Below are positions 7,272 through 15,290 of a stretch of DNA of 27,277 bases, in pieces (positions within the stretch are counted from its first letter, which is position 1; every line of letters begins with the position of its first letter). The stretch is from an uncultured Candidatus Saccharibacteria bacterium (GTDB lineage: Bacteria > Patescibacteriota > Saccharimonadia > Saccharimonadales > Saccharimonadaceae). The position numbers and the translations under genes were made by a program. A model generated the notes under the pieces. The model was given only the letters and a program-made list of their open reading frames with translations. It was not told the DNA's origin and ran no database searches. The stretch lies in the NCBI GenBank assembly GCA_938043965.1, contig CALIQQ010000018.1, forward strand, positions 1-27,277, in the 5' to 3' direction.

Positions 7272-7754
7272 ATGAAAGAAATCGAAATCGAAATCGAAAA
7301 AAAGTTTTTAATAACGCCAGAACAGGCTCGTATACTAACCGCCGATGTAGCCCCAATAGATATGATAGATTATTACGTCCCGAATGGAAAACCACACATG
7401 CAGTTGCGTCTCCGTAAGAAAGGTGATGAATACTATATTACACGCAAGGTTCAACTTGAAGCTGGAATCATGTCTGAGCAAACTCTTGAATTAAACGATG
7501 TAGAATTTGAGCATTTGGCAAAGGGTATTCAGACATCAGTAGCAAAGGATCGTTATAAAACGAGTTGGAATGGTATTGATGTTGAAGTTGATATATATAA
7601 GGGGCGCCACGTTGGTTTAAATGTATTGGAAATTGAATTTTCGGATAAAAAATTGTTTGAAAGTTTTCAAGATGATTTTAAGGAGCACTTGAAGGATTGC
7701 ACCGATATCACTGGTATCGAAAAATACGCCGCAGGAAAGTTAGCGGAAATATAA
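7272..7754 (+). CDS. CYTH-domain protein (triphosphate tunnel family)
   Basis: 160 residues, a complete stand-alone CYTH domain. Seen are the N-terminal ExExK signature (EIEKKF, residues 7-12), basic strands LRLRKK (44-49) and YITRKV (54-59), and acidic strands EVDIY and LEIEF. These charged residues line the tunnel that binds triphosphate and metal in this family. Members hydrolyse thiamine triphosphate or inorganic tripolyphosphate, or make cAMP; the substrate cannot be told here. The start is set by GAAGGGA 4 nt upstream. The gene has its own terminator and is not clearly linked to a neighbour. Confidence 0.85.
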   Translation: MKEIEIEIEKKFLITPEQARILTADVAPIDMIDYYVPNGKPHMQLRLRKKGDEYYITRKVQLEAGIMSEQTLELNDVEFEHLAKGIQTSVAKDRYKTSWNGIDVEVDIYKGRHVGLNVLEIEFSDKKLFESFQDDFKEHLKDCTDITGIEKYAAGKLAEI

Positions 7755-7810
7755 TCATCTCCTATTTACGTTTGTTGTTATTCTTAAGTATGGATCTACC
7801 TATTTTTATT

Positions 7811-7831
7811 GGCAATACTTATTGCCTTTTT
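7811..7831 (+). terminator. Terminator after the CYTH gene
   Basis: Perfect stem GGCAAT-ACTT-ATTGCC followed by TTTTTG. Confidence 0.8.
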
Positions 7832-7861
7832 GTTGCAAAGGTCCTGGGCCTTAACGGCAAT

Positions 7862-7891
7862 CTGGACTTTTCTTAAAAAAAATGATAAAAT
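7862..7891 (+). promoter_or_regulatory. Probable uvrA promoter
   Basis: -35 CTGGAC at 7862-7867, an 18-nt spacer, and an extended -10 TGA-TAAAAT ending at 7891. No LexA-type operator is evident. Confidence 0.5.
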
Positions 7892-7916
7892 ATATGCGTT
7901 TAAACGGAGATGATTC

Positions 7917-10838
7917 ATGTCAAACGGGCTACTCAGTCCTGCTGGAGTTAAAATGCAAGGCGGGGAAGAAAATTGTATTAAAATTCGTGGCGCTAGGCAA
8001 CACAATTTAAAAAATATCGATCTCGATATTCCACGCGAAAAACTAGTTGTTATTACCGGACTTTCTGGTTCAGGTAAATCTAGTCTTGCTTTTGATACGA
8101 TTTATGCTGAAGGTCAGCGCCGCTATGTTGAAAGCTTATCAAGTTACGCACGCATGTTCCTTGGCGTGATGGATAAGCCGGACGTTGATACGATTACTGG
8201 TTTGTCACCGGCCATTTCTATTGACCAAAAATCTACTTCAAGAAACCCTCGTTCAACAGTTGCTACCGTGACCGAAGTCTATGATTATCTTCGTTTACTT
8301 TTTGCGCGAGTTGGCGTGCCACATTGTCCAATTTGCCATCGCGAAGTTTCGCGCCGCAGCGTAGAAGATATCGTTAATGAAGTTATGAAACTTCAACTCG
8401 GCTCAAAGTTGATGCTTTTAGCTCCCATCATTCAACAGAAAAAGGGTGAGTTTCAACATATTTCCGAACAATACACCCAAAAAGGTTTTTCTAGAGTGCG
8501 CGTGGATGGTATTGTCTATGCGCTGGATGAATTTCCGCTACTGGAGAAGAATTTGAAACATGACATCGAAATTGTAGTCGACCGTTTTATTCTTTCGCCT
8601 GATCTGCTTTCTCGAATTTCTAGCTCAATCGAACAAGCTCTTGAACTTGGGCAGGGTCTCATTAAGCTTCTAAAAATCAACGATAATTCATCGACGATTG
8701 AAAAGAAAAACCTATCGTCTGATACGGAAGTTTTTACATTTTCGCAACGCTACGCTTGTGAGTATCACCCGGACGAATTGATTCCTGAACTTGAACCACG
8801 TTTATTTAGTTTTAATGCTCCGCAGGGTGCTTGTCCAACCTGTACTGGACTTGGTAGCCGGCTTGAAATTGATCCAAATCTTGTCTTTAATAAAAATCTT
8901 ACCATTGCTGAAGGCGGTATCCGTCCATTTAATCGTATTCGGGATGATTCTTGGTGGATGAAGCGCTTAAATGCGGTTGCTGCACGACATAATTTTAGTA
9001 TTCACACTCCAATTAAAGACCTCACTAAAGAACAACTGCAATTAGTTTTATATGGCACTGGTGATGAAAAATATCAAGTTAAACTTTCTGGTTCTGGTAA
9101 GTTTCAGGACGGTGCAGTGTATGAGTCGACCTACGAAGGTGTCATTCCAACACTTGAACGTCGTCATAAAGAAACTGATTCCGACTTTATGCGGAAAGAT
9201 ATTGAGCGTTTTATGCGTGTGCGTGAATGTCAAACCTGTCATGGTGCAAGATTGAAACCAGCAGTGCTTGCGGTTACCATTCATGGACTTAACATTGTTG
9301 ATATGTGTAACCTTGACGTCGACCAAACCCTAGAAGTCCTAAAACAAGACCTTGAGTTTAGTGAATCTGAAGCTGTGATTGCCAAACCAATTTTAAAGGA
9401 AATTACTGAACGCGTAAAATTTATGCAAGATGTCGGGCTTGGCTATCTCGAGCTAGGGCGTGCCGCGAATACTCTTTCAGGTGGCGAGGCCCAGCGTATT
9501 CGATTGGCAACTCAAATTGGTTCTGGCTTGCAAGGTGTGCTTTATGTACTTGATGAGCCGTCAATTGGCCTCCACCAATGCGATAACGATAAATTAATTG
9601 CGACTCTAAAACATTTACGTGACTTAAAAAATACCGTATTGGTGGTTGAGCACGATGAGGATACGATGATGAGTTCTGATTACTTGATTGATATTGGTCC
9701 GCGTGCGGGTGCACTGGGTGGCGAAGTAGTCGCGGTTGGTACTCCAGAAGAAGTGATGCAAAATCCAGCTTCAATTACTGGCCAATATCTTTCTGGTGCT
9801 CAGAAAATTGCCGTCCCAACTAAGCGCCGTAAAATTAAAGACGGAAAAGCTTTGACTGTTCGTGGCGCGCGTGAGAATAATTTAAAAAATATCGATGTCA
9901 AATTCCCACTCGGTGTGATGACTGTGGTCTCTGGTGTTTCTGGTTCTGGTAAGTCGACACTCGTCAACGAGATTCTTGCCAACGATTTACTTGCTCGCTA
10001 TCATCACGCTCAAACTGTGCCAGGCGAACACGACGCTATTGATGGCACTGAAAACCTTGATAAATGCATTGTGATCGATCAAAGTCCGATCGGTCGCACG
10101 CCGCGCTCTAATCCAGCAACTTACACTGGCGTGTTTAACCAAATTCGCGAGCTCTTTGCGAAACAGCCAGATGCCGAAATCCGAGGCTATAAAGCTGGTC
10201 GGTTTAGTTTCAATATCCGTGGTGGTCGCTGTGAGCATTGTCAAGGCGATGGTATGAATAAAATTGAAATGCATTTTTTGCCAGATGTTTACGTTACTTG
10301 TCCAGCCTGTCATGGTCGCAGATATAACCGCGAGGCTCTAGAAATTAAATATAAAGGTAAGGATATTTCTGAGGTTCTCGAAATGACTATCGATGAAGCT
10401 GTTGAATTTTTTGAAAACATCCCGACCATCGCACCAAAACTTAAGACCATCCAAGAAGTTGGTCTAGGCTATATCCGACTTGGCCAGCCAGCTACTACTT
10501 TCTCGGGAGGGGAAGCGCAGCGTATTAAACTTGCCACCGAGCTTTCACGTCGTTCAACCGGTAAAACGCTCTATATTCTAGATGAGCCGACCACTGGTTT
10601 GCATACGGATGATGTGAAACGTCTGCTTGCAATTTTGAATCGATTAGTTGATGGCGGGAACTCAATGATTATTATTGAACACAACCTCCATGTAATTAAG
10701 TCTGCTGACTGGTTAATCGATATGGGTGTTGGTGGTGGACAAAATGGCGGACAGGTAGTTGCTGAAGGTACGCCGGAAGATTTGGCGAAAAGAACAGATA
10801 CGCCAACTGGTCGCTTCTTGAAAAATCTGGCTTTATAG
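7917..10838 (+). CDS. uvrA: Excinuclease ABC subunit A
   Basis: 973 residues, close to the usual ~940-960. UvrA is the damage-sensing ATPase of nucleotide excision repair and loads UvrB on lesions. The first ABC half has Walker A GLSGSGKSS (48-56), the YVESLSSYARMFLG block, a CPIC pair and a CPTC pair, and signature LSGGEAQR. The second has GVSGSGKST, zinc-finger cysteines CEHC...CPAC and signature FSGGEAQR. Both Walker B regions (VLDEPSIGLH and ILDEPTTGLH) are intact. GGAG at 7905-7908 supports the ATG at 7917; M13 is an alternative. uvrB and uvrC are not in the window. The 3' end carries the promoter of rplY. Confidence 0.97.
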   Translation: MSNGLLSPAGVKMQGGEENCIKIRGARQHNLKNIDLDIPREKLVVITGLSGSGKSSLAFDTIYAEGQRRYVESLSSYARMFLGVMDKPDVDTITGLSPAISIDQKSTSRNPRSTVATVTEVYDYLRLLFARVGVPHCPICHREVSRRSVEDIVNEVMKLQLGSKLMLLAPIIQQKKGEFQHISEQYTQKGFSRVRVDGIVYALDEFPLLEKNLKHDIEIVVDRFILSPDLLSRISSSIEQALELGQGLIKLLKINDNSSTIEKKNLSSDTEVFTFSQRYACEYHPDELIPELEPRLFSFNAPQGACPTCTGLGSRLEIDPNLVFNKNLTIAEGGIRPFNRIRDDSWWMKRLNAVAARHNFSIHTPIKDLTKEQLQLVLYGTGDEKYQVKLSGSGKFQDGAVYESTYEGVIPTLERRHKETDSDFMRKDIERFMRVRECQTCHGARLKPAVLAVTIHGLNIVDMCNLDVDQTLEVLKQDLEFSESEAVIAKPILKEITERVKFMQDVGLGYLELGRAANTLSGGEAQRIRLATQIGSGLQGVLYVLDEPSIGLHQCDNDKLIATLKHLRDLKNTVLVVEHDEDTMMSSDYLIDIGPRAGALGGEVVAVGTPEEVMQNPASITGQYLSGAQKIAVPTKRRKIKDGKALTVRGARENNLKNIDVKFPLGVMTVVSGVSGSGKSTLVNEILANDLLARYHHAQTVPGEHDAIDGTENLDKCIVIDQSPIGRTPRSNPATYTGVFNQIRELFAKQPDAEIRGYKAGRFSFNIRGGRCEHCQGDGMNKIEMHFLPDVYVTCPACHGRRYNREALEIKYKGKDISEVLEMTIDEAVEFFENIPTIAPKLKTIQEVGLGYIRLGQPATTFSGGEAQRIKLATELSRRSTGKTLYILDEPTTGLHTDDVKRLLAILNRLVDGGNSMIIIEHNLHVIKSADWLIDMGVGGGQNGGQVVAEGTPEDLAKRTDTPTGRFLKNLAL

Positions 10839-10846
10839 TGTATAAT
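10818..10846 (+). promoter_or_regulatory. rplY promoter overlapping the end of uvrA
   Basis: -35 TTGAAA at 10818-10823, a 17-nt spacer, -10 TATAAT at 10841-10846. The -35 and most of the spacer lie inside the last codons of uvrA. The transcript starts near 10853 with a ~24-nt leader containing AAAGGA. Confidence 0.75.
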
Positions 10847-10876
10847 TTAAGATAATTGTAAAAATAAAGGAAAAAT

Positions 10877-11536
10877 ATGTCTGAAATTAAGTTAAGTTTA
10901 AATGCTCGTACGCTAGTTGGCAAAAAACTTGCTGGTCTCCGTGCTCAGGGTTTCATTCCTTCCGTTGTTTATGGTGAAGGCGAACCAATTCTCACCCAGA
11001 GCGCTTACAATGAGACTGAAAAGGCTCTGCTTGCTGCTGGCTATCACTCAACCATCGATCTTAGTCTTGATGGTAAAAAGAAACTCGTGATCGTGAAAGA
11101 TGTTAACATCGATCCAGTTTCTCGTAAAATTATTAACGTTGAGTTCCAAGCTGTTTCAAAAGACCAAGCAATTGAGGCCACTACGCCAATCGTGATTGAA
11201 GGTTTTGAAACTTCTGATGCTGCTAAAGCTCACCTCACATTGCTCCAAGTTATGGAGGAGATTGAGGTAAAAGCTAAGCCAGGCGATCTACCAAAGGAAA
11301 TCGTCCTTGATGCTACAAAAATGGCTAGCCTTGAAGACAAAATCACAATTTCCAACATCACATTACCAAAAAGTGTTGAATTCGCTGATAAAGAAATCGA
11401 CCTCGAGCAGGCTATTGCAATTTTGAACGACCCAGCTGCTGAGGTTGCTGCACGTGAAGCAGAGGATAGTGCTGATGTAAATACTGATGCTGCTAACGTT
11501 CCAAGCGATAACGGTCAAAAACCTGAAGCTGCTTAA
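10877..11536 (+). CDS. rplY: 50S ribosomal protein L25 (general stress protein Ctc form)
   Basis: 219 residues with two domains. The N-terminal L25 domain (about 5-92) binds 5S rRNA and contains R-x-x-x-GKKLAGLRAQGFIPSVVYG. The C-terminal TL5/Ctc domain (about 98-185) is typical of the long form. The last 30 residues are an acidic, Ala/Asp/Glu-rich tail that is probably disordered. AAAGG 6 nt upstream of the ATG sets the start. The gene has its own promoter and a strong terminator, so it is a monocistronic unit. Confidence 0.95.
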   Translation: MSEIKLSLNARTLVGKKLAGLRAQGFIPSVVYGEGEPILTQSAYNETEKALLAAGYHSTIDLSLDGKKKLVIVKDVNIDPVSRKIINVEFQAVSKDQAIEATTPIVIEGFETSDAAKAHLTLLQVMEEIEVKAKPGDLPKEIVLDATKMASLEDKITISNITLPKSVEFADKEIDLEQAIAILNDPAAEVAAREAEDSADVNTDAANVPSDNGQKPEAA

Positions 11537-11548
11537 AGCTGAGATTCT

Positions 11549-11579
11549 AAATCTCCCAGTAGATACTGGGAGATTTTTT
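11549..11579 (+). terminator. Strong terminator after rplY
   Basis: A 12-bp perfect stem (arms 11549-11560 and 11565-11576, core CTCCCAGT/ACTGGGAG) with tetraloop AGAT, ending in TTTTTT. Confidence 0.92.
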
Positions 11580-11626
11580 GATAATTTTTTGATGTTTCTC
11601 TCCCGTTTCTATTCTACTTATGTTAT

Positions 11627-11632
11627 TATAAT
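11627..11632 (+). promoter_or_regulatory. Possible -10 box of the second FISUMP gene
   Basis: TATAAT about 31 nt before the ATG at 11664, with a second TATAAC at 11636-11641. No Shine-Dalgarno sequence precedes the ATG and no clear -35 is seen. The predicted leader is about 15-25 nt. Confidence 0.4.
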
Positions 11633-11663
11633 AAGTATAACGATTATTTGAATTCAAAAAACC

Positions 11664-13010
11664 ATGCAGCTAAATCAAGTTAACCATCATTTTATCGGTA
11701 ATTCTAAAACTAAAAATACCCTCCTCATCTTCCCAGCTTTTCTCCTTTTTAGCTTCATTATTTTTTCACTCTTTGCTCCAATTATTTCTTCTAATGCTGC
11801 CGACTCCACTACTAAATTTGAAGTTGAAATAAAACCAGTCCTTGCTCTCGCCGCTCCACCGGAACTAGATTTTGGTAACATCACTCCAACCAATGCCGGT
11901 ACCTTCACCTCAAAATCAGTCGATGCACTGGTTGCCACTAACGCCACTAAAGGTTATGAACTCTACTTCTCCTCAAAAGATGAAGCTACCGATATGCTAA
12001 ACACTAACACCGCCATCTCAGATAAAATCACCTCAAGCTTTACTGGTACTGTGACAAATACCACTATGGGCAAAAATAACTGGGGCTACTCATTAAACAA
12101 TACTGATTTTACCGCTATCCCGAAAAAATCTGGCCAAAGACAACTGAGAAATCTCACCACAAAACCAACCACGGATGAACTAAAAACCACAGTTCACTTC
12201 GGCACTAAAATCAGTACGAACCTAAAGGCAGGGAATTATGAAAAAAGTGTACTCTTCACTGCCGTTGCGCACGCTAACCCAGCAAAAACTTTACATAGTA
12301 TCTCAAAAATGCAGCAGATGACTCCCGAAATCTGTGCTGCCACTACCACTCCAAATAAAACCGCTACGGCACTCGACACTGATGGTTCCCATTATGGCGA
12401 CCCAAATTACGCCCCAACTAAAACTCTCACTGACACCCGAGATAGTAATACTTACACTGTCTCCAAACTCGCTGATGGCAAATGCTGGATGACACAAAAC
12501 TTAAGAATTATCGATAAAACCATCACCCCAGCCGACTCCGACGTTACAGCTAACTACACCATCCCAGTCTCCTCGACTTCCGGTTTTAGCGCCAGCTCCT
12601 TTGGAATCTCAAACGCCTATGTAGATAGTGACGGCGGTTTCTATAACTGGTATGCTGCTACTGCTGGTACGGGTACTACCGCACTTACCACCAGAAACCA
12701 AAATACTACTGTCTCTATTTGTCCGAAAGGCTGGAGACTGCCGACCAGTGGAGATAACGGCGAATTTAAGGCTCTCTATGATAACTATAATTCATCGTCG
12801 ATATTAAGATCTAATCCGGTAAACCTCACTCTTTCTGGCCACGTAAACAATAATTCGCGTAACATGCAGGGCTCGTTCGGCTTCTATTGGTCCTCTACGG
12901 TAAACGCAATTTACTACGCTTACTACCTGGGCTTAAATTCCTCGAATGTCTACCCTACACAATACGATTCCAAGTATACCGGGCTCTCTGTCCGTTGTAT
13001 CGCTCGCTAA
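11664..13010 (+). CDS. Secreted surface protein with one FISUMP domain
   Basis: 448 residues. A signal peptide is visible: basic N-terminus, hydrophobic residues 19-42, and likely cleavage after S-N-A45. A Thr/Ser-rich, probably beta-sandwich region follows (about 48-205: TKFEVEIKPVLALAAPPELDFGNITPTNAGTF through AGNYEKSVLFTAVAH), then one FISUMP-type domain (about 255-448) with RDSNTYTVSKLADGKCWMTQNL, ICPKGWRLP, FYWSSTV and a terminal SVRCIAR. No sortase motif or C-terminal membrane anchor is seen. The linker and domain are very like those of the gene at 3-1532, including identical DNA stretches, so the two are recent paralogues or have exchanged sequence. The role is unknown; surface attachment is an inference. 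Confidence 0.87.
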   Translation: MQLNQVNHHFIGNSKTKNTLLIFPAFLLFSFIIFSLFAPIISSNAADSTTKFEVEIKPVLALAAPPELDFGNITPTNAGTFTSKSVDALVATNATKGYELYFSSKDEATDMLNTNTAISDKITSSFTGTVTNTTMGKNNWGYSLNNTDFTAIPKKSGQRQLRNLTTKPTTDELKTTVHFGTKISTNLKAGNYEKSVLFTAVAHANPAKTLHSISKMQQMTPEICAATTTPNKTATALDTDGSHYGDPNYAPTKTLTDTRDSNTYTVSKLADGKCWMTQNLRIIDKTITPADSDVTANYTIPVSSTSGFSASSFGISNAYVDSDGGFYNWYAATAGTGTTALTTRNQNTTVSICPKGWRLPTSGDNGEFKALYDNYNSSSILRSNPVNLTLSGHVNNNSRNMQGSFGFYWSSTVNAIYYAYYLGLNSSNVYPTQYDSKYTGLSVRCIAR

Positions 13011-13050
13011 CTCATAGCTCTTCCAGTGAGCCTTATAATTATAGAAAAGC

Positions 13051-14928
13051 CTACAATCTATTTTTCACTAGCGCTTTACAATTTGCGACCAGCCTTGAGA
13101 GAAACGCTTCCTTTGCTGCTTCCGCTTTTTCGTTGTTACCACCCCATGCGTTGAGAGCTGGTTCTTGCAAAGCACGTGCATATGAGAAAGTCACGTTGAA
13201 AGGGAATGGTCCGTGGTTGGTTACAGCTTGTAAATTTTCGGTTGCCTGCTCGACGCTTTGTCCACCCGATAGGAATACTACGCCCGCCAACTCTTTTGGA
13301 CAACAAGCCTTCAATACCTTTGCGGTCCATTCACCTACTTCTGCTGGCGTTGATTTAACTTCAAATTTTTTACCCGCTAAGACCATATTGGTTTTTAGAA
13401 TACAGCCTTCTAGATTTACGTTATTTTTCTTCAGCTGCTCAAACAGGCAATTTAGAATCCGGGTTGTAATTTCCGCACAAGTTTCAATCGAGTAGTATCC
13501 GTCATGCACCACCTCTGGTTCGACGATCGGCACAATGCCTGCGTTTTGACAATCTTTTGCATATTCTGCTAGTATTTCGCAGTTTTTTAAAATTGCATAA
13601 TCTGAAGGAGTGCGCACCGTTACATTGTCGCTACCCACTCCATCTAGTGTCACCTCAAATGCCGCTCGCCACTTCGCAAATCTGGCACCCATTTCATAGT
13701 ATTCGGCTAGGCGTTCTGGTAAATCTTCTAGTCCTTTTGTCCATTTTTCTGCTGCATATTCTGGTTCAGCGAAGTTTTCTAATCCAAGATCGACTTTTAT
13801 ACCAGGTACAATTCCCAGTGCAGTTAAATATGACACGAAATCTCGTCCGTCATCTGCTTTTTGGCGCGCAGTCTCGTCAAACAAAATTACGCCGTTCACA
13901 TATTTATTTAAATTGCGCGTAGTGAAGAATAGGTTGCGATAATCTCTTCGATGTTTTGCATCGTCCAAAATTCCGGCTTCCTCGAATTTTTTGTGAATCG
14001 AGCCACCGCTTTCATCCGCGGCCAAAATTCCTCGCCCAGGTGTCACTAGCGTTTTCGCGATCAAGCGTAAATTTCCGTCTGCCTTTTGGCGCTCCTCGAG
14101 CAATTGAGTCAATTTATTGAGTGATAGACTATCAGTTAGCGTTGCATTTTCGACGTTTATGGCTGCCATTTCTAAGGCTTCTCTTGTATTTGCTTTGTTT
14201 AACATTGCTCCAAAAATTGTTGCCGCAATAATTGAGTATGAAGTTAGATGTGTCATTAAATCATTGCGTGACACCTTATATCTCCTAATAATGCTTCCGC
14301 AACGAATCTCGCGATCTGAAATTGAACAAATTACTCCTCTTGTCGGCTCAGTTAGCTCTCCGTCAGTAAACACTACGTTCGCTAATCTCACCAATTCTTT
14401 TTCGCCCTCACAAAAAGTCTTTTTGCCACTTAGCCTTGAACGCATATCAATTTTTACGTTTTCAAAGCAATTTTTCGTGTATGCAAAAACGGCTAATTTC
14501 GCTCGAGTTAGACCGATATAGCTCTTAATTTTATCAACCATTTCTCTTGAGAATTCAGCTGAACGATCAACAAAAACCCAGTCCACCGGTTCATTTGGTG
14601 CTATAAAATTAGTCTTAACGCGCTCTGCCGGTACAAAATAAGCAATTTTCTCTCCTACTGAAAAAATGTAGCGATAAACTTTTGCGTCTTTATTAACTTC
14701 AATCTCGGCGTCAGAAATTGTTGCATCCTGCCCTAACTTCTTTAACACGTCAAGCGTCACCGCCGCCCCACCGAACACAGAAGTTCTTGAAAAGAATGCG
14801 TGATCCTCACCATCAAAAGCGAGATTCATCCATGGCGTACCTTCGCCATCCAGTTCAAAATTATCTTTTCTCTCATCGAGGCCGAGATAAACATCTTTTA
14901 TTACATTTCCAACAATCAAAATACGCAT
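13051..14928 (-). CDS. PfkB-like domain fused to class I fructose-bisphosphate aldolase
   Basis: 625 residues, two parts. Residues 1-285 resemble PfkB/ribokinase-family sugar kinases: N-terminal ILIVGNVIKDVY, VFGGAAVTLDVLKKLG (signature 1 region, 51-66), and a C-terminal helix set. Residues 287-625 are a full class I aldolase, which cleaves fructose 1,6-bisphosphate to DHAP and glyceraldehyde 3-phosphate. It has GRGILAADES (298-307), GIKVD (K378), AKWR (418-421), PIVEPE (467-472), Schiff-base lysine ILK512TNM and FLSGGQS (552-558). In the PfkB part the expected GAGD anion-hole/catalytic-base motif is replaced by about LTSY (228-231), so kinase activity is doubtful. Aldolase function is well supported. 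An extended -10 box ends 9 nt before the ATG. Confidence 0.9.
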   Translation of the reverse strand: MRILIVGNVIKDVYLGLDERKDNFELDGEGTPWMNLAFDGEDHAFFSRTSVFGGAAVTLDVLKKLGQDATISDAEIEVNKDAKVYRYIFSVGEKIAYFVPAERVKTNFIAPNEPVDWVFVDRSAEFSREMVDKIKSYIGLTRAKLAVFAYTKNCFENVKIDMRSRLSGKKTFCEGEKELVRLANVVFTDGELTEPTRGVICSISDREIRCGSIIRRYKVSRNDLMTHLTSYSIIAATIFGAMLNKANTREALEMAAINVENATLTDSLSLNKLTQLLEERQKADGNLRLIAKTLVTPGRGILAADESGGSIHKKFEEAGILDDAKHRRDYRNLFFTTRNLNKYVNGVILFDETARQKADDGRDFVSYLTALGIVPGIKVDLGLENFAEPEYAAEKWTKGLEDLPERLAEYYEMGARFAKWRAAFEVTLDGVGSDNVTVRTPSDYAILKNCEILAEYAKDCQNAGIVPIVEPEVVHDGYYSIETCAEITTRILNCLFEQLKKNNVNLEGCILKTNMVLAGKKFEVKSTPAEVGEWTAKVLKACCPKELAGVVFLSGGQSVEQATENLQAVTNHGPFPFNVTFSYARALQEPALNAWGGNNEKAEAAKEAFLSRLVANCKALVKNRL

Positions 14929-14937
14929 ATTAACTCC

Positions 14938-14946
14938 ATTATATCA
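14938..14946 (-). promoter_or_regulatory. Extended -10 promoter of the aldolase fusion gene
   Basis: On the minus strand this is TGA-TATAAT, ending 9 nt before the ATG at 14928. GGAG directly follows the box, so transcription would start after it. The mRNA should be leaderless or have only 2-3 leader bases. Confidence 0.65.
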
Positions 14947-14980
14947 TAAGCGTAATCATTTAACTCATTGCTTACCCATC

Positions 14981-15002
14981 AAAAAATCCCCTTTCGGGGA
15001 TT
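14981..15002 (-). terminator. Terminator after rpmA
   Basis: Stem AATCCCC/GGGGATT (14985-14991 with 14996-15002). On the minus strand the loop is GAAA and the stem is followed by a T-run (A-run at 14981-14986 on the plus strand). Confidence 0.85.
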
Positions 15003-15014
15003 TTAATTATAAAG

Positions 15015-15287
15015 TTATCGAACTTCAACGCGAACGCGCGGTAATGATTTACCTGAGAAATGTGTCTTCTTCGTTTTTACGAAAGTAACGACGCCATCTT
15101 TTGCTGCGTGAATTGTAAAGTTACGTGACATATAAGTTCCTGCGCCAGCAATTTTGGTTGAACCAGTTTGACGTACAAGTACTTCGCCGTTCTTTACTTT
15201 TTGTCCGCCAAAGCGTTTAACACCAAGGCGTTGACCAGCGTTATTGTGGATGTTCTTGGCGGTACCGCCAGCTTTAACGTGTGACAT
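15015..15287 (-). CDS. rpmA: 50S ribosomal protein L27
   Basis: 90 residues, the usual length. The conserved core RLGVKRFGGQKVKNGEVLVRQTGSTKIAGAGTYMSRNFTIHAAKDGVVTF is readily recognised, and the N-terminal tail (SHVKAGG) reaches the peptidyl-transferase centre in this family. The tail begins directly with SHVKAGG, so no N-terminal extension of the cleaved Firmicutes type is present. It starts 3 nt after the stop of the methyltransferase gene, and TAGGA overlaps that stop as a closely spaced SD. It is thus probably co-transcribed with the methyltransferase rather than with rplU, its usual partner, which is absent here. Confidence 0.96.
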   Translation of the reverse strand: MSHVKAGGTAKNIHNNAGQRLGVKRFGGQKVKNGEVLVRQTGSTKIAGAGTYMSRNFTIHAAKDGVVTFVKTKKTHFSGKSLPRVRVEVR

Positions 15288-15290
15288 ATC

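Noticed and set aside
12887..13495. Long plus-strand frame of 202 codons spanning the FISUMP end and the aldolase C-terminus
   Set aside because: It runs antisense through well-conserved aldolase codons and has no recognisable domain, so it is a shadow frame.
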